This document shows positions 1 to 11,330 of a stretch of 64,000 nt of DNA, in pieces. Made by a program: the position numbers and the translations under genes. Each line of letters starts with the position of its first letter. The first letter of the stretch is position 1. The stretch comes from Crambe crambe. Lineage: Eukaryota > Porifera > Demospongiae > Poecilosclerida > Crambeidae. A model generated the notes under the pieces. The model saw only the letters and a program-made list of their open reading frames with translations, was not told the origin of the DNA and ran no database searches. The DNA is taken from positions 1,816,404-1,880,403 of the forward strand of contig OZ004597.1 of the NCBI GenBank assembly GCA_963924555.1, in the 5' to 3' direction.

Positions 1-821
1 ACATTATGAGCTGGAGTAGAGCTGACACATGGCATAGCTGGAGTGGGGTCTCCTGAAGTACTGATGGAGGACGGCGGTGGTTGGGGACTGGACTGCTGAT
101 TTAAGACATTGCTGTTGGGAAGGGGACTTCCCTGTTGAATAGGTTGAGGGGTGCTACTGGTTTGAGAGTTCTGTTGCTGCTGCTGCTGTTGCAGTTGCTG
201 CTGGGGTGGTGGGGTATTGGTGACCTGCTGAGTGGAGTTACTGTTTACTAGGTTGCTGCTGGCATTGGTGCTATTCATCAGTGAAGATTCACCAATACTT
301 AGGTCAGCTGAAATGAGAGCATCTGGTAATTCATCGTTGAAGTCCTCCAGTAAACTCAACACATCTGCATAAAGAGTATCCAGATACTAACATTTCCTAT
401 TTTAAGATTTTATACCAAGACTGTTATTTAGCTACCATCACATACATGCTTTAAAAAATTGCTAAAAAATTTTTTTGAAAAAAAATTTTTTGGGGTTTTT
501 TTTTTTTTTTTCAAATAAATTCACAAACTAGCTAAACATCAGCTAGCTAGATATCATTGGCTTCATTATGAAACAAGCTACTTACTGCTAGCTATCAACA
601 TCTCTATCCACCACCAAACAAGTTGATCATTTCAAAAATGTCTATACACAATATATTATTGTACACCATGTCAGCCAAACCCCCTTTCGCCGATTAAATA
701 TGAAACGCCCAAAATACCCCTGTAAACCATCTTTCTCACCTGAATCACTGTCTGTCCTTGGTCTTTTAATAGGAGGTGGGCCTTCAGTGGCCAACACAGA
801 CACTGGCGGCAAATTAGCCAT
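1..821 (-). CDS. CREBBP/EP300: CBP/p300 histone acetyltransferase, N-terminal part
   Basis: Transcriptional co-activator and lysine acetyltransferase of the nucleus; only the first exons are in the window. Exon 740-821 starts MANLPPVSVLATEGPPPIK and reaches a basic KRPRTDSDS motif, like the PKRAK segment that opens vertebrate CBP. Exon 1-386 encodes LLEDFNDELPDALI, matching the LFDLENDLPDELI segment of CBP, followed by a Ser/Thr/Asn-rich stretch and a glutamine run, both usual in this part of the family. The catalytic, bromo and TAZ domains would lie left of the window. Oddity: exon 1 ends in phase 1 at a good CAG/gtgag donor, but the reading frame of exon 2 needs phase 0, so an unseen micro-exon or another splice choice is needed. 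Identity rests on two short motifs and composition. Confidence 0.72.
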
Positions 822-1196
822 GGGCTATACTTGCCTGTAGCTTTTTTCTCTCTGGTATCTTTCGCTAAGCTTCGATCACGATAGAGTACTCTTATTCGTC
901 TTACTGAAAGGTTACTATGCCTTTATAATAACCCTACGATCTAGCAAAACTACTATCTAGGTTTTCTATCACTTTTAAGACCATAGTAGCAAGCTATTTT
1001 CCAATTTAAAAGTGACTTATTTTACATTTCCACTTGAGGAAGAGCACAGCCATTTTGTTTGTGGTTAGCACAGTTTACACTTAGTATACAATAATTCATT
1101 AGAAGTATACGGATTAGTTTACTGGAGGTCTTCACGTGAGCATTCCTTTGATGGTCGATCTTACCCGGCGGTTGTGCCGCGAAATACTTGTGCAGC
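822..1196. promoter_or_regulatory. Divergent intergenic region between CBP/p300 and AMDHD2
   Basis: The 375 bp between the two opposed start codons must hold both promoters. It is AT-rich and I see no TATA box or NRF1-like element in it. Confidence 0.4.
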
Positions 1197-2745
1197 ATGC
1201 AAGATATAGAGCCGGTGATCAGATTTCAAGGAGGTGAAGTGTGTCGGGATGAGAGTAGTTCTTACGGCACCTTGAAGAAAGGTGATGTTTGGGTGAGAGG
1301 AGGAAAGATCATAGATCCTTTGGCACTCTTTTTCGATGAAAAAAAAGCACCAGATGTCACTATAGACTGCAGCAACCTGATCATAGCCCCTGGATTCATT
1401 GATATTCAAATAAATGGTACAGTAGCTTATGGGGCTTCATCAATAAGTTTACGTTCACATACCATACCGACTTACTGAAGGTGCATTTGGAGTCGATTTC
1501 TCTTCTTTGAAGGAAGAAGAAGCTTCTAAGAGCATAAATCGAGTCGGCCATGGTTTATTAGAGCATGGTGTTACAGCGTACTGCCCTACCATAGTCACTT
1601 CATCAAAGGATTATTATCACAGGATCCTTCCCCTTATTCAACGCCAAGAGGGAAGTAGGGAAGGAGCAGCTATATTAGGTGAAAACTTAATTAAGGAAGC
1701 ATCTTTATCGATGAAATTATGTTGTTAATTTTTTATAGGTATTCATTGTGAGGGTCCTTTCATTAATATCCGGAAGAAAGGTGCTCACCAAGGATCTTAC
1801 GTTAAGGATAAAGTCTCTCCTGATCTTATATGCAATTGTTATGGCCCTGGTTTGAGTAACGTAAGAACGATTACTCTAGCCCCTGAACTGGCTGGAAGCT
1901 ATGAGACTATCAGGTGGTTAGCAGAAGAAAAGAAATTAGTTGCTCTAGGTCATTCATTGTCATCTCTGAAAGAAGGAGAGGATGCTGTTGGACATGGTGC
2001 TTCACTGATCACTCACCTCTTCAATGCTATGTCACCAGTATGTCATATGTCAGACAGTAACAACCAAACGCTCAGTTCTTGGTTCTTTAGTTTCACCATC
2101 GTGACCCTGGCTTAGTTGGTCTCTTAACCACCTTAAGACTGGAGCCAAAGAAACAGATCTTCTATAGCATTATTGCTGATGGTAGCCACACTGACGAGAC
2201 AGTACTAAGAATAGCTTTCTTATCTAATCCATCAAGTTTGTCCAAATAACTTTGGAAAAACTATAATTTTTAAAAAGTCCATTTTTTGATTAGGTATTGT
2301 GCTAATAACAGATGCTATTGCAGCTATGGGACAAGGGGATGGAGTTCACCAATTAGGAACTCTGACAGTGGAAGTTCAAGGCAAAGTAGCCAAACTTCCT
2401 GGTCAGGACATTTTAGCTGGAAGGTACATATTGTAGTAACTTAGTTTGACATGGAGAGCATCTTGAATCATTTCTTGTTCCAGTGTTGCTACCATGATAG
2501 ACTGTGTGAAGGAGTTGAAACGGGCCACAGACTGTAAAGTGGGAGAAGCCTTGCTTGCTGCCAGCCATCACCCTGCCCAAGTCCTTGACCTGCTGGGGAA
2601 GAAAGGAACTATCACCCAGAAAGGTGCTGATGCAGACATGGTTCTCTTGGACAAGGACCTCAATGTCCAGGCAACAGTCATTTCGGGAGAAATCGTATGG
2701 ACAAAGAAAGGTTCTGATTTTAATAAACGAATCAAATTGGCATAG
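1197..2745 (+). CDS. AMDHD2: N-acetylglucosamine-6-phosphate deacetylase
   Basis: Cytosolic metal-dependent hydrolase that deacetylates GlcNAc-6-phosphate, recycling amino sugars and limiting UDP-GlcNAc synthesis. Six exons: 1197-1416, 1481-1678, 1739-2037, 2091-2235, 2294-2423, 2484-2745; all phases agree and give 417 residues (human 409). Amidohydrolase landmarks in order: LIIAPGFIDIQING, GIHCEGPFI (metal-binding Glu), ALGHS, SLITHLFNAMSPFHHRDPG (His ligands), IIADGSHT, LITDAIAAMG (catalytic Asp), GADADMVLLD and an ISGEIVW C-terminal strand. The start is the ATG at 1197. Introns are only 53-64 bp. The 3' end converges on AIFM1 with 96 bp between stop codons. No missing catalytic motif seen. 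Confidence 0.95.
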
Positions 2746-2841
2746 CAACAGTCATTATTTATTTATTATATATTTATTTTTTACAATGACTTAACAAAAA
2801 ATATATATATATTGATTGAGATATGACATTAATAATTAGTA

Positions 2842-5800
2842 TTAATTACTGTCCTCATCCGACTTGTGCAAATCAAACTGCCCTATGAATTTGCTGATAT
2901 CAGTCTCATTCTTCTCCTCGGCAATCACCTATTTATACATAAAATGGTTATTACCCAAGGATTGATCCAACACCTTCAATAATCAATAGAACCCCTTCAT
3001 TGGTCTTAATCCGAACTAACTACGAGGTCATCTTTGCACTTTTAAATACAGCTTTGCGAACCTGCTTAGCTAGACCCATCTTCCCAAAGAGATTCCATGT
3101 AAGGACACCAAGAATCCGTCCAGTTTCCTTGCTCAAGTAGAAAACCACTCCTTTGGAGAAGTCATCCACTGGCATTTCCTAGAAGCATCAATGACACAAC
3201 ACCATCCGATGACCTCTTTTTCTATGTACAGGTGGTGTACATTTATAATACCTCATCAGGTTTCTTGGCCCACACTCCAATAGTCGGCAGCCCTCCATCA
3301 ATGAGACCTGTAGCCTCAAACCCCACCTCTGAGCCAAGATCACTCCTAGAAAATTGTTAAAAATACCCTTTCCCCAAAGAAATAATCGTTCCTATGCACT
3401 TAGAAATTTGCTTCCCCCAAAGCAATAATTATTCTATCGATGTATTATCGAAATCACCTCCACACACACTTTTGGGAGACATAAGGAAGAGGAAACAACA
3501 TACCAGAACATGGATTGGTGATCAAATCTCTTGTGGTCTCCAGTCATGTTTTCTCCTGCTAGACGCCCACTGACATTGGCGTGATCATGATGCTCCACCC
3601 TCCTCCGTCCCAACCTTGGATCATAGAAGCAGGACACATCACCAGCCTGTGTGATTGGGAAGAAAATGTTTCTCCTCCCAAGATGCTTATTTCACAGTAT
3701 CTACTTACCACCCAGACATCTGAGCATGCTTGCAGCTCTGCATTGACTCTGTAACCACCCAAGATTGGATCCAGTTCCAGTCTGGCTGATTTAGCAAGTT
3801 CAGTGTTTGGTACCAAACCAACTGCCACCACCACATGGTCCGCTTCAAGCTATAATGTGACATTTCATGACTTGAAATACAGAAGCTTCTCTCTCTTATT
3901 CTCACTTCATTTCCATTTGAAAGGGTTGCCACTACCTTTCCCGCTTCTGATAGTGTGACCTTAGCGACGGTAGTGCCGGGCACAACTGTCACTCCTTCTT
4001 GCCGTACCTTATCCGTGGTCCACTTACAGAGATTCGTTGGAAGGACAAGACCGAGGTTTCCTTCTTCTGGGAAAATCTGGGTCACTTTTAGTCCTCTGCT
4101 CTTACCTTGGATAAAAAAAAATAATTGATCACCACTTGCATCTTGTGTGATAATTATGTTCATACCTTTGCTTGCCATTCCTACAGCCAGTTCACTACCA
4201 AGAAAGCCTCCTCCCACCACCAAGATTGATTCCACCTTACCAACTAGATCATCAAGCTTCTTGTAGTCGGGAATCCTTCTAAAGAGGGACACTTTTTCTT
4301 TCAACTTGGCAGATGTGTCTCTGAAGATGGGCAAGTTCCTAGGCCTCCCACCAGTGGCAAGGAGACACTTGTCATATGAAATCTCTGACCCAGAATCAAG
4401 GGTGATCTTTTTATCCGTTGGATTCAGTTTGGTAGCCTAAATCGATATAAAATGAGGGTGCTTTGGGTATCATGCTTTGCCCCATTGATGATAATTCTTT
4501 GTATTCAATTTCCTACTGATAGCATTCCTTTCAGACTTCCGGGACATGAATGCTGCCAGGTGTAAACACCGGACTAGCCTTACCTTTGTGCCCCTGAGAA
4601 CAGCCACACCACCATCCTCCTTCAGGGGAAGTTCTTTGGGGTCGCAAAAATTCCATTTGTAAAACGGACTGGATTAAAAGAAAAGAAGGGAATTGCCATA
4701 ACTCCCTCTGTCCATCTCTCCACAACTAGCATGTTAGCAACCCACTCGACTAGCTTTCCTCCACTCCAGGATGCCTTGAACTTCAGATCCTTGGTGGCTT
4801 TGTGATCTTCGTAGAGCCACAGCTGCTTTGATAAGGGAGGTCGACTGTACGGGTTGAAGTCTTCCTCTCCAATGATAAGAACCTACAGTATAGTTCAGTC
4901 ATTGGTGGTCGGAGGAATGTTATATTGTTCATAAAAGTGGCACTCTTGTTTTACGATACAGCACATTCTGTAATGGACTGTCTGTTCGTACCATTGTCTC
5001 TATTGCCCCACACTTTATGCCATTGTCTTTATTGCACTACAGTTAGTCTCATTGTCTCTATTGCCATTGTCTCTATTGCCCCACACTTTATGCCATTGTC
5101 TCTATTGCCCCACATTTCATGCCATTGTCTCTATTGCCCCACATTTCATGCCATTGTCTCTATTGCCCCACACTTTATGCCATTGTCTCTATTGCCCCAC
5201 ACTTCTTGCCATTGTCTTGTGGGCCCTTTGACACAAGGAAACTACAATCTGTCATCTGTATCTTACTTTAGCCTTAGGATCCTTCTCTCTGATGGCCTTA
5301 GCAGCTGCAAAAGAAGCAGTTCCAGCACCAATGAGCACATACTGTGCATGGCCTGTGTAGAATTTTGCATATGGCACTTCAATAGCTAATATTTATACTG
5401 GAACTTGATCATTCAGTACTAACTTGGAATTTCAAGCTTGGTAACATCTTTCTTTGTAGGCAAGGCCTCAGCAACGACTTCTACACTCACTATGGGCTTT
5501 GCAGGAGTTGTATCTGGGATCTCATCGGTTGCTATCAGCTTTTCAGTTTCGGCTATTGTGGAGAATGCATTGAAGTTTGCTTCCATGGGAATACAACACC
5601 TCACCTTCGGGATGAGAAGCACCAGCTTTTGAGTACTCCTTCACCCTCTTGGCTTCTATCTGAGAATTGAAGCTTGCAGTGGTCCTCCTTGTGTTCTAAC
5701 ATTAAACAATAAGGGGGTGTGGCACAAATGAATGAATAACTTACTCTTATACTATAAGCTGTGATCCCACAAACTGTCAATCCTCCTGCAATTATTAGAA

Positions 5801-5939
5801 CATTGGTGGTCCCCCCAACTTTTTCAGTCCATCCACTGGCATTCCTGTAACTACTCCTTTGTAGCAAGGTGCCAGCTCTTTGAACCGAGCCTACCGGCAA
5901 CCTACAGCGAAGAGCTGCCCGAGCTAACATGCTAGCCAT
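2842..5939 (-). CDS. AIFM1: Apoptosis-inducing factor, mitochondrial
   Basis: FAD/NADH oxidoreductase anchored in the mitochondrial inner membrane; supports respiratory-chain biogenesis and moves to the nucleus in caspase-independent death. Thirteen exons (5745-5939, 5605-5695, 5424-5552, 5267-5385, 4746-4882, 4584-4668, 4166-4436, 3906-4105, 3709-3849, 3504-3646, 3252-3345, 3050-3178, 2842-2928) join in phase to 606 residues (human 613). The Arg-rich N-terminus looks like a targeting signal and is followed by a membrane segment ([19 protein letters not shown]). FAD site [21 protein letters not shown]-site Rossmann [17 protein letters not shown]; second FAD motif [21 protein letters not shown]-terminal domain with QSMFWSDLG. 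Exon 6 follows a weak donor (GA/gtgggt at 4745), the least certain junction. Confidence 0.95.
4985..5215. repeat. 29-bp minisatellite in an AIFM1 intron
   Basis: About seven tandem, slightly diverged copies of a unit containing CATTGTCTCTATTGCCCCAC, inside the intron between AIFM1 exons 4 and 5. It accounts for most of that intron's unusual length and creates a spurious open frame on the plus strand. Confidence 0.9.
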
Positions 5940-6014
5940 CCCAAAATGAGACCCGTAGAATCTGACCTTTGACCTTCGCGACCACTACGCATGCGCGATA
6001 GAATTCATTTTTGC
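5940..6014 (-). promoter_or_regulatory. 75-bp AIFM1 upstream gap with DR1 and NRF1-like elements
   Basis: Only 75 bp separate the stop codon of the upstream EMI-FAS1 gene from the AIFM1 start. On the plus strand it holds TGACCTTTGACCTT (5963-5976), a direct repeat of a nuclear-receptor half-site with one-base spacing, and ACGCATGCGCGA (5987-5998), close to the NRF1 consensus. Both motif classes are known regulators of nuclear genes for mitochondrial proteins. Function here is inferred. Confidence 0.6.
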
Positions 6015-8156
6015 TTATGGATTTAGGCTATAGTCAATAACAGTGTCAATGCTCCTTCCACTTCCAGCTGGTGGTGCTAAAACGCCTGGTGGATTACCAG
6101 TGGTGATATCTGGGAGTGTCGTCATCTCTGGGAGTGTCGTCATCTCTGGGAGTGTCGTCATCTCTGGGGGTGTCGTCATCTCTGGGGTCTCTGGGGGCGT
6201 GGTAGGTAGAAGAGTAGTTGGAGGAGGGACAGTTGTAGGAACAAATTCAGTGCACCGTCCATAGTCGAAGTTGGGTGGGATCAGGACTCGATCTACGATA
6301 TGAATGACACCATTGCTTGCGGTTATATTAGGAGTGGTGATAGTAGCTGGTGGATCAGTGAGAAATGTGATGGTACCATTGGAGTCTGTCCTCAGGAGAA
6401 TAGCCTCCTTCTGAAGGGTGTGGGTAAACATACGTCGGGAAAGCGAAGAGGTATAATCTGCCCCCCGTGCAATATGGTAGAGAACGATATCATGCAGGAG
6501 AGACCTCATGTACATCAAGCAGGTAAACAGATCTGGTGGAATTTGTTCCATGAAAGCATCATCAGTTGGGACAAAAAGGGTACGAGAAACATCGTCTTTG
6601 TCCAGGAAGTCAAACACATTTGCAAATCTCAGTGCTTCTGTAAAAAGCATCACAGGCATCCCGATGATGGTGTTATTATTCAACATGTCTGCAATAGTCC
6701 TTGTGCTGCTCATGAAAACATTATCAACCACATGGAGCATTATCATGACATCATCTGAGATGCAGGCATCAGGATTTACAATCCGTGCACCACCAATATA
6801 TCTTAACTGTAAAAAAAAAATTTTTTTTACATGCATGGAGAGAACCAGCTGTCTAGCTATGAATTATCAATTGCAATAAACTTACATCTGTATAACGTAT
6901 GCTTTTTCGAGAGTTGGAATTGTAGGTACGATGAGCAAACGTAACAGTGTTGGAGTGGAGAGTCCTGTTGATGAAGGTTTGAAAGCGCATGTCGAAATGG
7001 ATGTCTGTTTCCTTCACAGTGCGATTGACTAGATGGTGTCCCACTATCAAGTTAGGACTCATACCTTCTAGAGCTCTGCTAGCTGATCGAAAGGCTGCAT
7101 TCGTTGGAGCAAACAATGTAAATTCAAAATCACTGCTGTTGGCACTCAGAAGTGGTAAGTAGTCAGTCTGGTTGATAAAGCCAATGAATTCTGTCAAGTT
7201 GAGGAGATTCAAGCAGTCCAAGACTGTGTTTCCAATCGCTGTAATATTGCACAAAAGAATACCAGTGCATAATTCTTAAAATGGTAAGGTCTGGAGGTTG
7301 TTAAGTTCTGGTCAAGAGTGGGAATGGGTATAGAAAGTACCCACTTCCTCCCCTCTCTCCCTCCCTCCCTCCTTCCCTCCCTCCCTCCCTTAAGCACACC
7401 TCTTGGACATCCAACAGGAACAGCAGGAAGAACTCTGTTGAAAAACCGGGTTATATAGTCATTATGTGTCGGACTAGTCGCTGGCCTCACTTGAAATCCA
7501 GCGCAACACTCAAATTTGGATCTTTCAAAAGTTTGATTCATGTTGGTGCATGTTGACGTTGGCTGGCAAAGAACCCTACATAAAGTCCATATATAGCTAT
7601 ATAAGAATTGTTGGCTGGATAATACAGAACAAAGTTTGATCCCATCATCCCTACCCTTTGTTTGCTTACTTATTGAGCTATGGTCATCCCTACATTTTAA
7701 AGAAAACATTCGACAGATTTCCTGAAGATCCAAATCATTAACTATTACCACCTATGTAACTAATAACTCACTGACACTTCCTGACCCAAATGTAATGGTT
7801 CCTATCCAGAACCCAGTCACAGTAATTTTGGTATGTATATTCTAATTCATTCTTCATAACAAGTTGAGTTGTCCGACACGTGTTAGGTCTGCAAAAAGAC
7901 AACCTCACCACTTAAACATTCATGGTTAGTATAAATATCCTCACCCATATAAATATTCTGGTGCCATGATACTGGTATTCTGAAGTATTATTTCTGGTCC
8001 GCATGTACTTCTGAGAAACCCGAAAGGAGGACCGCATACTTGCCCGAGCAAATTCTGGAAGGCAGAAGTAGGATACTCGGCATTTATACCCCAGCATAGC
8101 GAACAGACTATAATAGCTGCAACAGCCGTAGGAATGTTTACAATCTTTGTAGCCAT
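6015..8156 (-). CDS. Secreted EMI-FAS1-FAS1 protein (TGFBI/periostin-like)
   Basis: Predicted extracellular-matrix adhesion protein. Five exons: 7945-8156, 7772-7888, 7400-7575, 6886-7238, 6015-6806, all in phase, 549 residues. Signal peptide about 1-26 (ends CWGINA). EMI domain about 72-168 spans the first three exons: GPNTCR at its start, a TYQNYCDWV segment, a KCQ-VLCQ join, then FECCAGF and a CPRA end, like the GPNVC...ECCPGY module of TGFBI. Two fasciclin domains follow, about 169-325 (FTLFAPTNAAF, LIVGHHLV) and 326-480 (LFVPTDDAF, NGVIHIVDRVLIPP). The C-terminal tail is a Thr/Pro stalk with TTLPEM repeats; no membrane segment or GPI signal is evident. Vertebrate TGFBI and periostin have four FAS1 domains, so this is a two-domain version. 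Gaps to both neighbours are 75 and 127 bp. Confidence 0.88.
6106..6190. repeat. 18-bp coding tandem repeat
   Basis: Four to five copies of an 18-bp unit (ATCTCTGGGAGTGTCGTC on the plus strand) encode the MTTLPE repeats of the FAS1 protein's stalk. Unit length is a multiple of three, so copy-number change would keep the frame. Confidence 0.9.
7340..7391. repeat. CCCT-rich simple repeat in intron
   Basis: A pyrimidine-only tract of CCTCCCTC-type units in the intron between exons 3 and 4 of the EMI-FAS1 gene. Confidence 0.85.
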
Positions 8157-8283
8157 AGCTGCACTACTTTACAGCTACAAGCTGTGGTAGCAAGCCGGCC
8201 TCTTTGTTGACGTGAGCGCGCCTCCAATCTCGCACATGCGCAGTAGAATTGCCTAGCAGATATATATAAAACCTAAGGATTTA
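8157..8283 (-). promoter_or_regulatory. Short promoter of the EMI-FAS1 gene
   Basis: This 127-bp gap follows the stop codon of the upstream phosphatase gene. It contains TCCAAT (8223-8228) and GCACATGCGCAGTA (8232-8245), an NRF1-like element about 76 bp before the start codon. Core elements are seen; activity is inferred. Confidence 0.5.
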
Positions 8284-11174
8284 TTAGGTGTTACATGTAT
8301 CACTGACACATGGTTCAAAGTCCAATTCAATTGCAAAAAATTTTGGATAATAACGTTGAATTCTTGATTTCTGGAGGTTGTCCAATTCTGCCCTGTCCAG
8401 TGTGACTCTGTGTATCAAAGCATTATAAAATGACATAGCTAGACTGTAGGTTATGCTCCTTCACCTGTTATTTTCAATGAAAGTCGTATTAAACCAGAAA
8501 TAAAACTGGCACTTGTCGTTTCCAGTAGGAATTGAGCTCTGAAAGTAGAGCTGAGCTCAACACATGAATCGATTTTTTACACAAGTACACTTACTGTAGA
8601 GTTGTAGAACTTGAACTTTACATCATCAGTCAATATCAAGGGGTGCGTCTTTGAGATCATCAACTCAATGCAGTCATCAATAAGGTCATGAGCCACTTCA
8701 ACCTGCATTATTATCAACAAGGTCATGAGCCACTTCAACCTGCATTATCTGTGACTTGTACGGTTTAATAGCTCAAAACACAAAACTGTCCAGATAGTTA
8801 TAATTTACCTGATCTGTATAGGATTCTTGAAAGGAATACTCAAATATCTTCTCATTAACATGTAGTATCTCAAAACTCCAGTCTGTTCCATCACCTTTAC
8901 CAGCACCTGCAAAGCGATAGGAGGGGCAGCTAGTTACTGCATGTTAGTGATAACTGGTCCACATACTGCATAGTCCATGAAAGCTAATCTTCTTCAATTG
9001 GTATGATATTGGGCGGGGTAACTCTCCACCCATTTTTGTACGGAATTTTTCATAATAAAGCACATATCGGCTCTGGCTTGGAGTCTGGACCCCCTGAGAT
9101 TTGTTCCCCCGTGTCCTGTCAGTCCGTCTGACACTGAAGTAGGCCAGACTTTCCCCTGCTCCAGAAAAGAGACCTGCTCGTACTAGCCATGCTGAAATCA
9201 TAGTACCTGTACGTCCTGCAACAAGAATGCTATTGCATATACTTATATACATAACTATGTGCAATAAATTCCAGTAGCAAGCTATAGCTTACCCTTGCCA
9301 CCCTTGCAGTGCACTACTATCACATTGTCAGGATTGGCTTCCATCCATGTGTAAACGTCCTCGCAAAAGTCAACCAAATCCCTGCAATTCAAAAGATTTG
9401 TAACTAACTTTTTATAAACTCTGCTATTTAGCTAGCTTCTGACTCTTTAGTCTTACGTAAATCTAGGAACATTGTGATCGTCAATGAGGATCCGTTGAAC
9501 TTGATTGTGGAAATAACTTGTATCATATTCTCGCTCAGCTGGAAAAGATAACAAAATACAGAAGATATTAGCTAATAGCCCTAGGATATATCTCAATCTT
9601 CTGGATACAAAGCTCACTCTACATGTGTAACAGCTGTAGATGTACAGTAATCTCATACCCTGAGGCTACTGCTCTAACTACTGTACTCACAACACAAGTT
9701 GTACACTCTGTAGTGTCCAAAATGGTTCTTATCAAGAAACTCCCCCACATCTCTGATGGAGTTGCGATACAGGGACTCACTGCCACTTGAAGGAAAGGAC
9801 ATGGCAATGACCCGATCTGTAACGTAGGTCAAGTCTAGATCAAAATGCTCGTCAATGTAGCGTCTCTTGTTCTGAGAAACCTGTTATGGAGACAATGTGG
9901 GGATCATTCATGATGCTAATGCCCTCATGATTATGGTGGAAAAGTGGAATTGTACCTTATTTCTGAAGAATCTTTTGATTCCCTTATGTTCATATACTAT
10001 CCTGGCCCAAAACAAAACTCGAATTATTCGTCCAACAATGAAGAGGCGTATCAATCTACATCATAACAAGTTCTCAGTCCAAGTATAATCATTAGCCATG
10101 CATACCCAACATGTTTTGAATGCAGATCGTTCAAAGCTATTAAGATATAAATGATCGTTACCAGAGTAGATATCATCACCACTACTAAATCCAACACTTC
10201 AAACCATCGTTGAAAAAATGACTTTCTGCATGAAGATATCCATGATGTGTGGTTAGCAGCATTGTTATGAAATGAGTACTATAGACTCACCCGAGACCTA
10301 TGATTCGTATTGATACTTCTATGCAAAAGTATGCTGAGAAGAGAAGGTCAAGTATCTGGAAGACAACTTCTGCCCATTTCAGGTTATTTGATTGCTCTCT
10401 CTCCTTTCTCAAGGATACATCAACGATGATAAAGATGACATCAGCCACAACCATAAGGAGTCCAAGTAGTCTGCGATATTATACATAACAATAACAAGTG
10501 AAACTGGATTTGGAAAGGCATTATTTTGGGAAAGGAGTATCAGAATCCCATCACAACAACTGAGAAAAATATACTGGGCTGCTATTACAAAAGCTGTTTA
10601 CAAAACCAATCCATTTCAGAATTTTCAGGTGCATTCATATTCATCTCAGCCCAAAACAAATCAGGATTTGCACAGGCCAATTAGGCTTTTTAACATTCGA
10701 ATCTTACCGAACTGGAAGTGAGTCGACTCCACGTAACATCCGTAACCGTGCCCGCCTAATGAGGATGAAATGGCTAGGTTGATCATTTATCCCTTACCCC
10801 ATAAAGTCCAAAACTCACACTAATAGATCATTGGAATAATCCATCTTCATATACTGTGGCTTGTTCTTAGTGGAGTCGATAAATGCATCTGCAACTACTC
10901 TCCTTTCACTGGAAAGCTCTCTTTTCATTTGCTTCAAAGTGTTCTTCAGACTAGTACTGTATCTCCTCGGTTTGGCTTCAGTAGAGCTCACCAATGGGAC
11001 CATCAAGTCGTTTTGATCCGAAGCTGGTTCGCGCAGCTCAGTAGATTCATAGGATTTGTTCCTATTAAGACTTGCTGTCTTTCCTCTGCCTTCACTTTCC
11101 TGATCGTCATTGATCAGAGCCGAGTAGGGAAGTGTAAGCCCGCCATCTTCGTTCTCAGCAGAAAGGGTTGCCAT
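8284..11174 (-). CDS. TPTE/VSP: Voltage-sensing phosphoinositide phosphatase
   Basis: Membrane protein in which a four-helix voltage sensor controls a PTEN-like lipid phosphatase. Thirteen exons (10819-11174, 10708-10755, 10291-10470, 10106-10225, 9956-10055, 9691-9880, 9457-9538, 9293-9381, 8967-9215, 8809-8906, 8595-8702, 8465-8538, 8284-8407) give 605 residues. A polar N-terminus is followed by S1 ([18 protein letters not shown]), S2, S3 and an arginine-bearing S4 ([19 protein letters not shown]). The linker [19 protein letters not shown] leads into the phosphatase; the active-site loop [11 protein letters not shown] matches the C-x5-R signature with the Gly found in VSPs where PTEN has Ala. 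A C2 domain ends the protein ([27 protein letters not shown]). One intron between S3 and S4 is only 50 bp. The start gives the longest N-terminus consistent with splicing. Confidence 0.93.
8666..8745. repeat. Tandem duplication across a 3' splice site
   Basis: A unit of about 37 bp containing AAGGTCATGAGCCACTTCAA is present twice, so the acceptor and first codons of VSP exon 11 are duplicated. Starting at 8702 (minus strand) keeps the frame. The copy starting at 8739 would add 37 nt and reach a stop codon. Confidence 0.8.
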
Positions 11175-11330
11175 CTTTCTAGCTAGCTAGGATTCTAGCG
11201 CGCAGCTCATAGTTAAATGCCTCCAGGCTCTTTTCTAGCGTTGGCGTTCAAATTATAGTGGGCGGGGCTCGTTCAGCTGTCAAGGTACGTGTAAACAGAG
11301 TAGACTAGTATAGATCAAGTGGGAGGCGGT
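11175..11330. promoter_or_regulatory. Divergent promoter region, VSP and unknown gene
   Basis: The 156 bp between the VSP start (minus) and the start of the 11331 gene (plus) must serve both. It contains a GGGCGGGGC box around 11261-11269. No other element recognised. Confidence 0.45.

Noticed and set aside
4925-5389. 154-codon plus-strand frame rich in Leu, Cys and His
   Set aside because: Translation of the AIFM1 intron minisatellite plus antisense of exon 4.
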